This document shows, one piece after another, positions 1 through 7,045 of a DNA stretch of 7,692 nt (the stretch's first letter is position 1; each line of letters starts with the position of its first letter). The DNA comes from Deltaproteobacteria bacterium. Its GTDB lineage: Bacteria; Desulfobacterota; DSM-4660; Desulfatiglandales; B25-G16. The stretch covers positions 1,188,240-1,195,931 of the forward strand of contig CP070660.1 of the NCBI GenBank assembly GCA_020355145.1. Reading direction: 5' to 3'. The notes below the pieces were generated by a model that did not search any database, was not told the origin of the DNA, and saw only the letters and a program-made list of their open reading frames with translations. A program made the position numbers and the translations under genes.

Positions 1-1
1 T

Positions 2-640
2 ACCAGAAGCGTTATATTTATGAATGCATTAAGGACCCCGACTGGCTCCCATGAACGAATAGCGGTCATTGAACTATTCGGCAGGTATTGTGGTGAAGCA
101 GCCCTGGTAGCAGCATATTTGGCAGGGGTGGACCGTGCCATTATCTCAGAGGTCCCATTTGAACCGAAGAGACTTGCACAGCTCATCATGAAAGATAAAA
201 GGGCGAATCCCAAGAATTACGCCATGATTGCTATTTCAGAAGGGGCCAGGATGATAGGGAGCGAGGTGTTTTTATCTGGAGAGTCAGACGCCTATGGGCA
301 TAGAAGATTGGGGGGAATCGGAGAGGAAACCGGGGCTATTCTAAAGGAACTAACAGGAGAAGATGTCCTCAACCAACGACTGTCCTATTTAATGAGGAGT
401 GGTGTACCTGATTCTCTGGATCTGATGGTGGCTGTCAATTTTGCCAATATTGCCATTGATCTTTTTCTAAAAGGTGTCTTCGGACGCCTTGTCTCGCTCA
501 GTCGTGGAATCTATACGGATATCCCACTCAGCACTATTACTACGGGCCAGAAAAGGGTAGATGTGAGAGAACTCTATGATGTAGAAGAGTATCGGCCCAA
601 GGTCCGCCATGCTGGTGGTAAGCCGATGTTTTTGTATTAA
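2..640 (+). CDS. 6-phosphofructokinase, C-terminal part (gene starts left of window)
   Basis: The frame is open from the left edge (first whole codon at base 2) to TAA at 638-640, giving 212 visible residues of a protein that is probably near 400. Phosphofructokinases phosphorylate fructose 6-phosphate to fructose 1,6-bisphosphate in the cytoplasm. In fragment numbering I see SHER at 16-19, the sugar-phosphate motif ELFGRYCG at 24-31 (E. coli PfkA has EVMGRYCG), SEVPF at 49-53 with the substrate-binding Glu, SEGA at 79-82, LGGIGEETG at 103-111, and SYLMRSG at 128-134 in place of the E. coli LGHIQRGG. The Tyr in the position of the usual His recalls the Y-x-x-R form of plant-type and pyrophosphate-type enzymes. 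The GGDG/GGDD loop that separates ATP from pyrophosphate users lies outside the window, so the phosphoryl donor is unresolved. The internal ATG at base 20 is not the true start, because homology continues upstream of it. It converges on recG and overlaps it by four bases. Confidence 0.9.
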   Translation, partial: TRSVIFMNALRTPTGSHERIAVIELFGRYCGEAALVAAYLAGVDRAIISEVPFEPKRLAQLIMKDKRANPKNYAMIAISEGARMIGSEVFLSGESDAYGHRRLGGIGEETGAILKELTGEDVLNQRLSYLMRSGVPDSLDLMVAVNFANIAIDLFLKGVFGRLVSLSRGIYTDIPLSTITTGQKRVDVRELYDVEEYRPKVRHAGGKPMFLY

Positions 641-2670
641 CCAGCACTCCCTCTGAACATCTGTCTGAGGAGGCTGTAGGTCCGATGGGCAAGCTCAGGA
701 TCACCCTCTACCAGCCTGAATGCCTCTTCCCTTGCCTCGGATAGTATCTCTGCATCCCTCATAAGGTTCGCTACCCGAAACTGGTAAAATCCGGATTGCC
801 TCACACCAAGGAATTCTCCTGGCCCCCTTATGGCCAGGTCCTCCTCGGCAATCCTGAATCCATCTGTGGTCTTTTCTATTACCCTGAGCCTCCTGCCGGC
901 CTCACCGGTTTTCCTATAAGAGGCCACAAGCAGACACTTCGATGGGTAAATACTTCTTCCTACCCTTCCCCTGAGCTGATGGATTTGCGAGAGGCCAAAC
1001 CTCTCAGCATTCTCGATCACCATAGTAGTGGCATTGGCTATGTCTATACCCACCTCGATAACCGTGGTAGAAACCAGGATGTCTATAGCCCCTTCCTTGA
1101 ATGCCTCCATTATCCCTTCTCTTTGATCCATGGGCATCCTTCCGTGGATCAAGCCTATATGGAAATCTGGAAGTACGCCCCTGAGCTCCTCGGCCATCTT
1201 TGTGGCATCTTTAAGGTCCATCTTTTCAGACCCCTCGATCAGGGGATAAACCATATAGGCCTGTCTTCCCTTTCCTATCTCCTCTCTCAGGATCGCATAG
1301 ACCTTACCTCGATCCCTTTCATGGAAAAGCCTGGTCTGAATGGGCCTTCTCCCAGGGGGAAGCTCATCTATCACGGATATGTCGAGGTCTCCGTACAGGG
1401 TAAGACCCAGTGTTCTCGGGATAGGGGTAGCTGTCATGCTGAGTACATCCGGGCTCATTCCCTTCTGCTTAAGAATAGTCCTCTGCACTACTCCGAATCT
1501 GTGCTGCTCATCAATGATCACGAGCCCAAGGCGGTGAAACCCCACACTTTCTTGAATGAGGGCATGTGTGCCAATAAGTATATCTATATCCCCTTGTTTT
1601 ACCCCATCCCTCACCTTATCAGCATGGGCACCCATACCACTTGTGAGGAGTGCTGGTTTGAGATTCATCCTTCGAGCGAGTTCAAGGGTGCTGAGATAGT
1701 GCTGTTCAGCAAGGAGCTGGGTAGGTGCCATGAATGCTACCTGATAGCCATTCGTCACTGCCACCCATGCAGCGATAAATGCAACCACTGTCTTGCCGCT
1801 GCCCACGTCACCCTGAAGCAGTCTGTTCATGGGAAACGGCCTACTCATGTCCGTGATAATCTCATGAATTACCCGTGTTTGCGATCCCGTGAGCTCAAAA
1901 GTAAGGCAGCGATAAGGCTCCTCCATACCTTGTATCCCAAAGGCTATCCCTCTCTGCCGGGATGTCTTGCTCTTTTTGAGTGCTAGGGTGAGCTGGAGCA
2001 TAAAGAACTCATCAAATATGAGCCTCCTCTTTGCCGGTGATCTCCGGAGAAGAAGTTCTTCGGGGCTTGACTCCGACGGGAAGTGCACTTCCTTTATTGC
2101 CTGGCCCAGTTCTGGAAGCCCTCTTGCCCCCCTTATCTTTGCGGGCAGTGGATCTTCTAGGTCCTGAGTAAATCGGTTTACGGCGTCCATGACAATCCGC
2201 CTTATCCTTCGCTGTGAGATTCCACCGGTTTCAGGATAAACGGGTAATACCCTGCCTATCTCGTGTCCATCTCCATCCTCTATGATCTCAGGGTGGTAGG
2301 TCTCAAGCATCTTCACAGACATACGAAACCGGCCAAAGAGGATAATTTCCCCTCCCTTTCTAAACCTGAACAGGTACCGGGGTGCCCCCATCCATCTGGC
2401 GGATATAGTCCCGTTTTCATCCCCTACTAGAATCTCAAGTATCTCCCGGTACCTGGATTTGACCCTCCTGACTTCGAGTATCTTGCCCTTTATCAGGGCC
2501 GTGTCACCGGACCTGAGTTCGTGAATCGGAAGGAATTTCCTGCGGTCCTGGTAGGAGCGGGGAAGGAGGTACAAAAGATCATAAACAGTCTGAACCCCCC
2601 TTTTCCCGAGCTCTCTGGCAATGACCTTCCCCACCCCCTTAAGGGAGCTGACAGGGCTGAGGATATTCAT
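637..2670 (-). CDS. recG: ATP-dependent DNA helicase RecG
   Basis: RecG is a superfamily 2 helicase that remodels stalled replication forks, D-loops and Holliday junctions. Numbering from the ATG at 2668-2670 (677 residues; E. coli RecG has 693), the order is: an N-terminal helix-hairpin-helix-like segment (about 10-43, SSLKGVGKVIARELGKRG), the OB-fold wedge domain (about 56-150), Walker A GDVGSGKT (287-294), APTQ (315-318), Walker B DEQH (387-390), TATP (413-416), motif VI QLRGRVGRS (565-573) and the C-terminal TRG region ending in RGPGEFLGVRQSG (about 601-627). All helicase motifs are intact. The frame extends to an ATG at 2734-2736 (699 residues), with another at 2719-2721. I prefer 2670 because MNILSPVSSLKGVG aligns with the start of E. 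coli RecG, AAGGA lies 10 bases upstream, and the 22-codon extension uses TCA three times although a long part of recG has no TCA. It follows a phosphoesterase gene on the same strand. Confidence 0.95.
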   Translation of the reverse strand: MNILSPVSSLKGVGKVIARELGKRGVQTVYDLLYLLPRSYQDRRKFLPIHELRSGDTALIKGKILEVRRVKSRYREILEILVGDENGTISARWMGAPRYLFRFRKGGEIILFGRFRMSVKMLETYHPEIIEDGDGHEIGRVLPVYPETGGISQRRIRRIVMDAVNRFTQDLEDPLPAKIRGARGLPELGQAIKEVHFPSESSPEELLLRRSPAKRRLIFDEFFMLQLTLALKKSKTSRQRGIAFGIQGMEEPYRCLTFELTGSQTRVIHEIITDMSRPFPMNRLLQGDVGSGKTVVAFIAAWVAVTNGYQVAFMAPTQLLAEQHYLSTLELARRMNLKPALLTSGMGAHADKVRDGVKQGDIDILIGTHALIQESVGFHRLGLVIIDEQHRFGVVQRTILKQKGMSPDVLSMTATPIPRTLGLTLYGDLDISVIDELPPGRRPIQTRLFHERDRGKVYAILREEIGKGRQAYMVYPLIEGSEKMDLKDATKMAEELRGVLPDFHIGLIHGRMPMDQREGIMEAFKEGAIDILVSTTVIEVGIDIANATTMVIENAERFGLSQIHQLRGRVGRSIYPSKCLLVASYRKTGEAGRRLRVIEKTTDGFRIAEEDLAIRGPGEFLGVRQSGFYQFRVANLMRDAEILSEAREEAFRLVEGDPELAHRTYSLLRQMFRGSAG

Positions 2671-2767
2671 GTATGGACTATCCTTATCTGAATCCGTTTC
2701 TGAATGATAGCACTTTTCCATTGAGATTCGTCCCATAAGCCGGGTTCAAATAGGTCCTTTATTTCTA

Positions 2768-2788
2768 ATCTGGATAAGAATCCAAGAT
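2768..2788 (-). other. Small hairpin in the phosphoesterase-recG spacer
   Basis: An imperfect inverted repeat reads on the + strand ATC-TGGAT (2768-2775), AAGA loop, then ATCCA-(A)-GAT (2780-2788). It gives eight base pairs with one bulged base. It lies just after the phosphoesterase stop and 32 bases above the longest possible recG start. No run of T follows it on the - strand, so it is not a normal intrinsic terminator. It could stabilise the upstream transcript or mean nothing. Confidence 0.3.
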
Positions 2789-2802
2789 AACTCTCTCTGA
2801 AA

Positions 2803-3297
2803 TTATTCAATGTTTAGCAGTTTGACCTCTCTTTTTGATGTATCAAATATGCAAAAACTGCCTGGCCCATCCTTACCCATAATATCCCCAGGGTTGAGCA
2901 ATATGGCCTGATGGATTTTATCCAGTCGGTGCACATGGGTATGACCACAGCAGACAAGATCATATTCACCGGTGTGGGCTAATGCATAACCCATTTCCTC
3001 ATAATGTGTAAATGCAATAGAGGCCCCTTCAAGACTTAGCCTTCCGATAAAACCATGGGGTTCCATATTTTTTAGTTCACTAAAGGACATCTTTGTCAAC
3101 ATATATGGGTCACCGTCGTTGTTTCCCAGAACCCAATGAACAGGCCCATCAAACTTGGCAAATTCCTTTAGGGTAAAAGGGGCCACCAGATCCCCACAGT
3201 GTATAATCAGTGTGGCTTTATGAGATTGTATCATCTCTAATCCCTTTCTAACATTCCAGATGTTATCATGGCTATCACTCATAATGGCAAGGATCAT
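2803..3297 (-). CDS. YfcE/MJ0936-family metallophosphoesterase
   Basis: This 164-residue cytoplasmic protein covers the whole length of the small calcineurin-like phosphoesterase family (YfcE, MJ0936), whose members hydrolyse phosphodiesters in vitro with a two-metal centre; the physiological substrate is usually unknown. The metal ligands are all visible in order: D8 and H10 in SDSHDN, D36 in HCGD, N59 in GNND, H98 in FTHYEE, and H119 and H121 in GHTHVHR. NPGD at 135-138 replaces the more common NPGS. The segment after H98 is Tyr-Glu-Glu rather than the usual Gly-containing THG, a small departure near the active site. The start is well fixed by a strong ribosome binding site five bases upstream. 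No signal peptide or membrane segment is seen. recG follows on the same strand after 66 to 132 bases, so the pair may form an operon; I see no functional link between them. Confidence 0.9.
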   Translation of the reverse strand: MILAIMSDSHDNIWNVRKGLEMIQSHKATLIIHCGDLVAPFTLKEFAKFDGPVHWVLGNNDGDPYMLTKMSFSELKNMEPHGFIGRLSLEGASIAFTHYEEMGYALAHTGEYDLVCCGHTHVHRLDKIHQAILLNPGDIMGKDGPGSFCIFDTSKREVKLLNIE

Positions 3298-3302
3298 GAT
3301 TT

Positions 3303-3310
3303 ACCTCCTT
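3303..3310 (-). promoter_or_regulatory. Strong ribosome binding site of the phosphoesterase gene
   Basis: On the - strand the bases read AAGGAGGT, a near-perfect match to the 16S rRNA tail, five bases before the ATG at 3297. It fixes that start. It is also the only strong Shine-Dalgarno sequence in front of a gene in this window; pyrG, mnmG and the radical SAM gene show none. Confidence 0.8.
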
Positions 3311-3338
3311 ATTCTTGGGTTTTCACTAAGTTATAACT

Positions 3339-3352
3339 ATCCTGAGTAGGAT
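3339..3352. promoter_or_regulatory. Operator-like inverted repeat ATCCT-GAGT-AGGAT
   Basis: A perfect 5-base inverted repeat with a 4-base centre lies in the divergent spacer between the phosphoesterase and pyrG, 42 bases upstream of the phosphoesterase start. A TATAAC-like sequence on the - strand sits directly beside it, but no good -35 element accompanies it. It could be a regulator site; arms this short also occur by chance. Confidence 0.25.
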
Positions 3353-3449
3353 TGGATCATATAAAAAATCTCGCCTTGAGGGAAGTAGGAAGATTGCCAT
3401 GAGAAGAGAAAATTATTGAATGTGCAGGGTAGAAAGCGGAGATTTTAGC

Positions 3450-3476
3450 TTGACTGAAGCGGATATTGCCTATAAA
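3450..3476 (+). promoter_or_regulatory. Candidate sigma-70-type promoter of pyrG
   Basis: TTGACT (3450-3455, five of six consensus bases) and TATAAA (3471-3476, five of six) are separated by 15 bases, slightly short of the ideal 17. Transcription would start near 3483 and leave a leader of about 22 bases before the ATG at 3505. This placement implies that the TTG at 3466 in the same frame is not translated. Confidence 0.4.
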
Positions 3477-3504
3477 TTTCCGGTTAGATCTCCTATTTAT
3501 AAAA

Positions 3505-5094
3505 ATGTCTACTACCAAATACATCATAGTAAGCGGTGGGGTACTTTCCGGGCTGGGGAAGGGAATTGCTGCTGCCTCTATAGGTCATCTTCTTTCTTCA
3601 AGACTTAAGATTATCCCTATCAAGTGCGACGGCTACCTCAATGTTGATCCAGGAACAATGAATCCATTTGAGCATGGAGAGGTATTTGTCCTGGATGATG
3701 GGGGAGAGGTAGATATGGATTTTGGGCACTACGAGCGATTCCTGGGTATTAGGTGCCAATCCAAGTGGAACCTCACCATGGGTAAGGTATTTAATATGGT
3801 AAGAGAGAAGGAGAGGAGAGGGGATTACTTGGGAAAGACCGTTCAATACATTCCCCATGTTACTGATATCATTAAAGACCACATCTATGAAATCGCCAAG
3901 GAGGAATCGGCTGATCTGGTTATAGTGGAAATAGGGGGAACAGTAGGGGATATTGAAAACGAGCTCTTTCTCGAGGCAATGAGGCAGATGAAGGAGGATG
4001 TTGGCAGAGAAAATATCGTTTACGTGCATTTGACTTATGTGCCCATCCCCCATGGGGTAAATGAACAGAAGTCAAAGCCAACCCAGCAGAGCGTCAATCT
4101 CCTAAAACAGAGGGGAATTTTCCCGGATATTATAATAGGCAGATGCTCGGAGTTTTTAACCAAAGAGATAAGATCGAAGATCTCTAATTTTTGTGATGTG
4201 AGCCCTGAGGCTGTAATCACTGGCCTTGATGTGGATGATATTTACGAGATACCGATTGTCTTTGAAAAAGAGGGATTAGCTGAGATCATCCATAAAAAAC
4301 TGAATATCTATTCTCCCCCAGACCTACGGAAATGGAAGGAACTGGTTGATAATATAAGGAATCCGAAAAGTGAGATAATAGTGGCTATCTGCGGGAAGTA
4401 CACCAAACTCGGAGATTCTTATGCATCCATTATTGAATCATTGAATCACTGCTCGGCACACCTGGGATGCAAGATACACCTAAGATGGATAGAGACAACG
4501 GATCTTGAAGATGCCTCTGTTTTAGATGGCATGGATGGGGTGATTGTTCCTGGCGGTTTCGGTTCCAGGGGTACGGAGGGGAAGATTGAGATTATTAGAA
4601 GGGCCAGGGAAAAAGACATTCCATTTCTTGGTCTCTGCTTTGGGCTTCAATTGGCAGTTGTAGAGTATGCACGGAACGTTTGTCACCTAAATGGGGCTAA
4701 TAGCACTGAGTTTGATCCAGACACATCTTTCCCTGTGATAGATATCCTCCCGGAACAAAAAGATATTAAGGAAAAGGGCGGGACAATGAGGCTCGGGGCA
4801 TATGAGGCCATTTTAAGGAAGGGAACAATGGTCAGCAGGCTTTACAATTCCGATGTTATTTCAGAAAGGCATAGGCATCGTTATGAGGTAAACCCCGAGT
4901 ACCATAAGATACTCACTGATAACGGGCTTGTCTTTTCAGGGACCAGCAGGGATGGAAGGCTGGTTGAGTTTATTGAGCTCCCCGAGCTTAAATATTTTGT
5001 AGCTACCCAGGCACACCCTGAGTTAAAATCAAGGATGGAGGAACCATCCTGCCTCTTTTATGGCTTTGTCCAGGCCAGCTTGCGTTCGAGATAA
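3505..5094 (+). CDS. pyrG: CTP synthase (glutamine-hydrolysing)
   Basis: CTP synthase converts UTP, ATP and glutamine to CTP, the last step of de novo pyrimidine nucleotide synthesis. The 529-residue protein has the synthetase domain followed by a class I glutamine amidotransferase domain. Visible motifs: the ATP loop GGVLSGLGKGI (11-21), KCDGYLNVDPGTMNP (40-54), the metal site EIGGTVGDIE (142-151), the UTP-contacting KSKPTQQSV, the oxyanion-loop PGGFGSRG, nucleophile C378 in GLCFGLQ, ERHRHRYEV, and the triad H504 and E506 in QAHPE. Catalytic residues match E. coli PyrG in place. The Gly in KCDGYLN (usually Pro), the VPIPHGVNEQ segment before KSKPTQ, and CFG for CLG mark a divergent subfamily. 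The start is the ATG at 3505, since MSTTKYIIVSGG aligns with known N-termini; an in-frame TTG at 3466 would add 13 unrelated residues. No Shine-Dalgarno sequence precedes the ATG. mnmG converges on it 60 bases downstream. Confidence 0.95.
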   Translation: MSTTKYIIVSGGVLSGLGKGIAAASIGHLLSSRLKIIPIKCDGYLNVDPGTMNPFEHGEVFVLDDGGEVDMDFGHYERFLGIRCQSKWNLTMGKVFNMVREKERRGDYLGKTVQYIPHVTDIIKDHIYEIAKEESADLVIVEIGGTVGDIENELFLEAMRQMKEDVGRENIVYVHLTYVPIPHGVNEQKSKPTQQSVNLLKQRGIFPDIIIGRCSEFLTKEIRSKISNFCDVSPEAVITGLDVDDIYEIPIVFEKEGLAEIIHKKLNIYSPPDLRKWKELVDNIRNPKSEIIVAICGKYTKLGDSYASIIESLNHCSAHLGCKIHLRWIETTDLEDASVLDGMDGVIVPGGFGSRGTEGKIEIIRRAREKDIPFLGLCFGLQLAVVEYARNVCHLNGANSTEFDPDTSFPVIDILPEQKDIKEKGGTMRLGAYEAILRKGTMVSRLYNSDVISERHRHRYEVNPEYHKILTDNGLVFSGTSRDGRLVEFIELPELKYFVATQAHPELKSRMEEPSCLFYGFVQASLRSR

Positions 5095-5120
5095 GGAGGC
5101 GCTCACCCTAAATTCTGGGG

Positions 5121-5155
5121 CTGTTCAAACATCACTGTTGAACGGTTATAACAGT
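5121..5155. terminator. Overlapping hairpins between convergent pyrG and mnmG ends
   Basis: Two inverted repeats compete in the 60-base spacer. GTTCAA (5123-5128) pairs with TTGAAC (5138-5143), extendable by a C-G and a T-G pair. ACTGTT (5134-5139) pairs with AACAGT (5150-5155), the last base falling in the mnmG stop codon. They share bases, so only one can form at a time. Neither is followed by a clear T tract, so bidirectional termination is a weak inference drawn mainly from location. Confidence 0.3.
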
Positions 5156-7032
5156 TATTGGAGTGATCCAGCCTTCTTTAAATAGATCATAATTACGGTG
5201 ATTGCTGCAGGGGTAATACCCGGTATCCTTGATGCCTGTCCTAAGGAGATAGGTCTTATAGAGGATAGTTTTTCCCTTAATTCATTAGAGAGACCATGGA
5301 CCTTGGTGTAATCAAACCCCGGTGGAATCCTTATCCTTTCATTATTCTTGAATCTCTCAACATCTCTTAGTTGTCGTTGAATATACCCTTCGTACTTTAT
5401 CTCGATCTCAACCTGATGTGCAATCCCTTCATCTATCTCTTTGGGTTGCCCATCCAGGGTAGCAATATCCTTGTAACTCAGCTCCGGCCTTTTAAGGATT
5501 TGATCTAAGGTAGCTGCATTTTTTATCGGGCTTGACCCCATCTTCAAAAGATAATCATTTACCTTCTTTGAGGGGGTTATCACGGTGGACTTTATCCTAT
5601 GAACCCCTGTGGAGATCTCCCTATGCCTTTCTTTCATCCCCTTTAGCGTTTCATCATCAATTAGGCCTAATTCATTGCCTCTTTCCATTAATCTCTGATC
5701 CGCATTATCTTCTCTGAGCAGCAGTCTGTATTCTGCCCGGGAGGTAAACATCCTGTAAGGCTCTTCTGTTCCTCTGGTAACTAGATCATCAACCATAACA
5801 GCCATATATGCCTCTGATCGATCAAGGAGAAAGGGTGGTCTCTCTTGAGTCTTTGATGCCGCATTAATCCCTGCCCATATACCTTGTGCGGCTGCCTCCT
5901 CATATCCACTGGTTCCGTTGATCTGGCCAGCCATATATAACCCTTTGATAAGTTTGGTCTCAAGGGTAGGAAAAAGTTGCAAGGGGTCTACATAATCATA
6001 TTCAACTGCATAGGCTGGCCTCATTATTTCAACCTCTTCCAATCCCTCAACCGATCTCACGAAAGGGATCTGTACATCCATAGGTAGGCTATTTCCCAAG
6101 CCACTTGCGTATATCTCCTCTGTATCTATCCCCTCAGGTTCCAGGATGATCTGGTGTTTATCCCTGTCGGAAAACCTTACTACCTTATCCTCGATAGAGG
6201 GGCAATAACGTGCTGGAACCCCTGTGATCTTTCCTCCATATAGGGCCGATCGCCTCAGATTTTCCCTTACGATCTGATGGCTTTTCTTATTTGTATGGCC
6301 AATGTAGCAGGGGATCTGAGGGGTTTTGATCTCCTTGGTGAAAAGGGAGAATGGTCTGGGATTCGCGTCTCCCTCTTGTGGGTCAAATCTGGTAAAGTCT
6401 ATGGTTGATTTTTTTAATCGCGCAGGGGTGCCTGTCTTCATCCTTCCTAAAGTGAATCCCAGTCTTTTTAGGTCTTCTGGCAGTCCATATGATGCAAACT
6501 CACCTGCCCTGCCTCCCTTGATAGATGTAAAACCGATATGGATCAGGCCTTTTAAAAAGGTTCCAGTGGCCAAGATCACTGCCGGGGCCTGATATCCGAA
6601 CCCTGTTTGATCCTCAATCCCGACGATGTGATTATTCTGCACCACCAATCTTTCAACCATGGCCTGTTTAATATCTATGTTTGGCTCCTTTTCCAGTACC
6701 TCCTTCATGGCGATGTGATATCTAATCTTATCATTCTGGGTGCGAGAGGATTGAACAGCTGGGCCCTTTTTGGTATTCAGGGTCCGGTACTGTATTGCAG
6801 TCTTATCTGTTACCCTGGCCATCTCACCACCCAGGGCATCGATCTCTTTAACCAGCTGTCCCTTGGCTACCCCTCCGATAGAAGGGCTGCATGGCATTTT
6901 CGCTATTCCATCAAGGTCTATGGTCATAGTCAAGACACTACATCCCATCCGCGCAGCGGCCAGGGCGGCTTCACATCCGGCATGCCCTGCCCCAACAACG
7001 ATGACGTCGTATTTCTTGGGATAGTAATTCAT
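5155..7032 (-). CDS. mnmG: tRNA uridine-5-carboxymethylaminomethyl(34) synthesis enzyme MnmG (GidA)
   Basis: MnmG is the FAD-binding partner of the GTPase MnmE; together they use methylenetetrahydrofolate, NADH and ammonium or glycine to modify wobble uridine 34 of several tRNAs. Numbered from the ATG at 7030-7032 (625 residues; E. coli has 629), I see the FAD dinucleotide motif GAGHAGCEAA (14-23), C48 in MPCSPSIGG and C277 in RYCPSIEDK (the two active-site cysteines, at 47 and 277 in E. coli), LNTKKGPAV, GQINGTSGYEEAAAQG (about 369-384), TSRAEYRLLLRED, and the helical C-terminal MnmE-binding region ending SRIPGITPAA. The frame extends to an ATG at 7066-7068 (637 residues), but MNYYPKKYDVIVVG aligns with the E. 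coli start MFYPDPFDVIIIG, so I prefer 7032. Neither start has a good Shine-Dalgarno sequence. mnmE is not in the window. The gene diverges from a radical SAM gene. Confidence 0.95.
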   Translation of the reverse strand: MNYYPKKYDVIVVGAGHAGCEAALAAARMGCSVLTMTIDLDGIAKMPCSPSIGGVAKGQLVKEIDALGGEMARVTDKTAIQYRTLNTKKGPAVQSSRTQNDKIRYHIAMKEVLEKEPNIDIKQAMVERLVVQNNHIVGIEDQTGFGYQAPAVILATGTFLKGLIHIGFTSIKGGRAGEFASYGLPEDLKRLGFTLGRMKTGTPARLKKSTIDFTRFDPQEGDANPRPFSLFTKEIKTPQIPCYIGHTNKKSHQIVRENLRRSALYGGKITGVPARYCPSIEDKVVRFSDRDKHQIILEPEGIDTEEIYASGLGNSLPMDVQIPFVRSVEGLEEVEIMRPAYAVEYDYVDPLQLFPTLETKLIKGLYMAGQINGTSGYEEAAAQGIWAGINAASKTQERPPFLLDRSEAYMAVMVDDLVTRGTEEPYRMFTSRAEYRLLLREDNADQRLMERGNELGLIDDETLKGMKERHREISTGVHRIKSTVITPSKKVNDYLLKMGSSPIKNAATLDQILKRPELSYKDIATLDGQPKEIDEGIAHQVEIEIKYEGYIQRQLRDVERFKNNERIRIPPGFDYTKVHGLSNELREKLSSIRPISLGQASRIPGITPAAITVIMIYLKKAGSLQ

Positions 7033-7034
7033 TT

Positions 7035-7045
7035 CGGTAATACCG
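7035..7045. promoter_or_regulatory. Palindrome CGGTAATACCG at the mnmG start
   Basis: A perfect 11-base palindrome (CGGTA, A, TACCG) ends two bases upstream of the preferred mnmG ATG, where a ribosome binding site would normally lie. It might be an operator or form a short hairpin in the mRNA. If translation begins at 7068 instead, it is simply coding sequence for part of GITE. Confidence 0.2.

Noticed and set aside
796..1986. 396-codon open frame on the + strand opposite recG
   Set aside because: It is in exact codon register with recG, so it only reflects the absence of TCA, TTA and CTA codons in recG over that stretch. The predicted peptide is rich in His, Cys and Pro, resembles no family I know, and has no convincing ribosome binding site. 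recG on the other strand has complete motifs.
2743..2751. GGTTCAAAT, resembling a tRNA T-loop
   Set aside because: No T-stem complement, acceptor stem, anticodon arm or D arm can be assembled around it on either strand.
3420..3608. 62-codon + strand open frame starting upstream of pyrG
   Set aside because: It overlaps the pyrG N-terminus in another frame, holds the candidate promoter, and has no recognisable domain.
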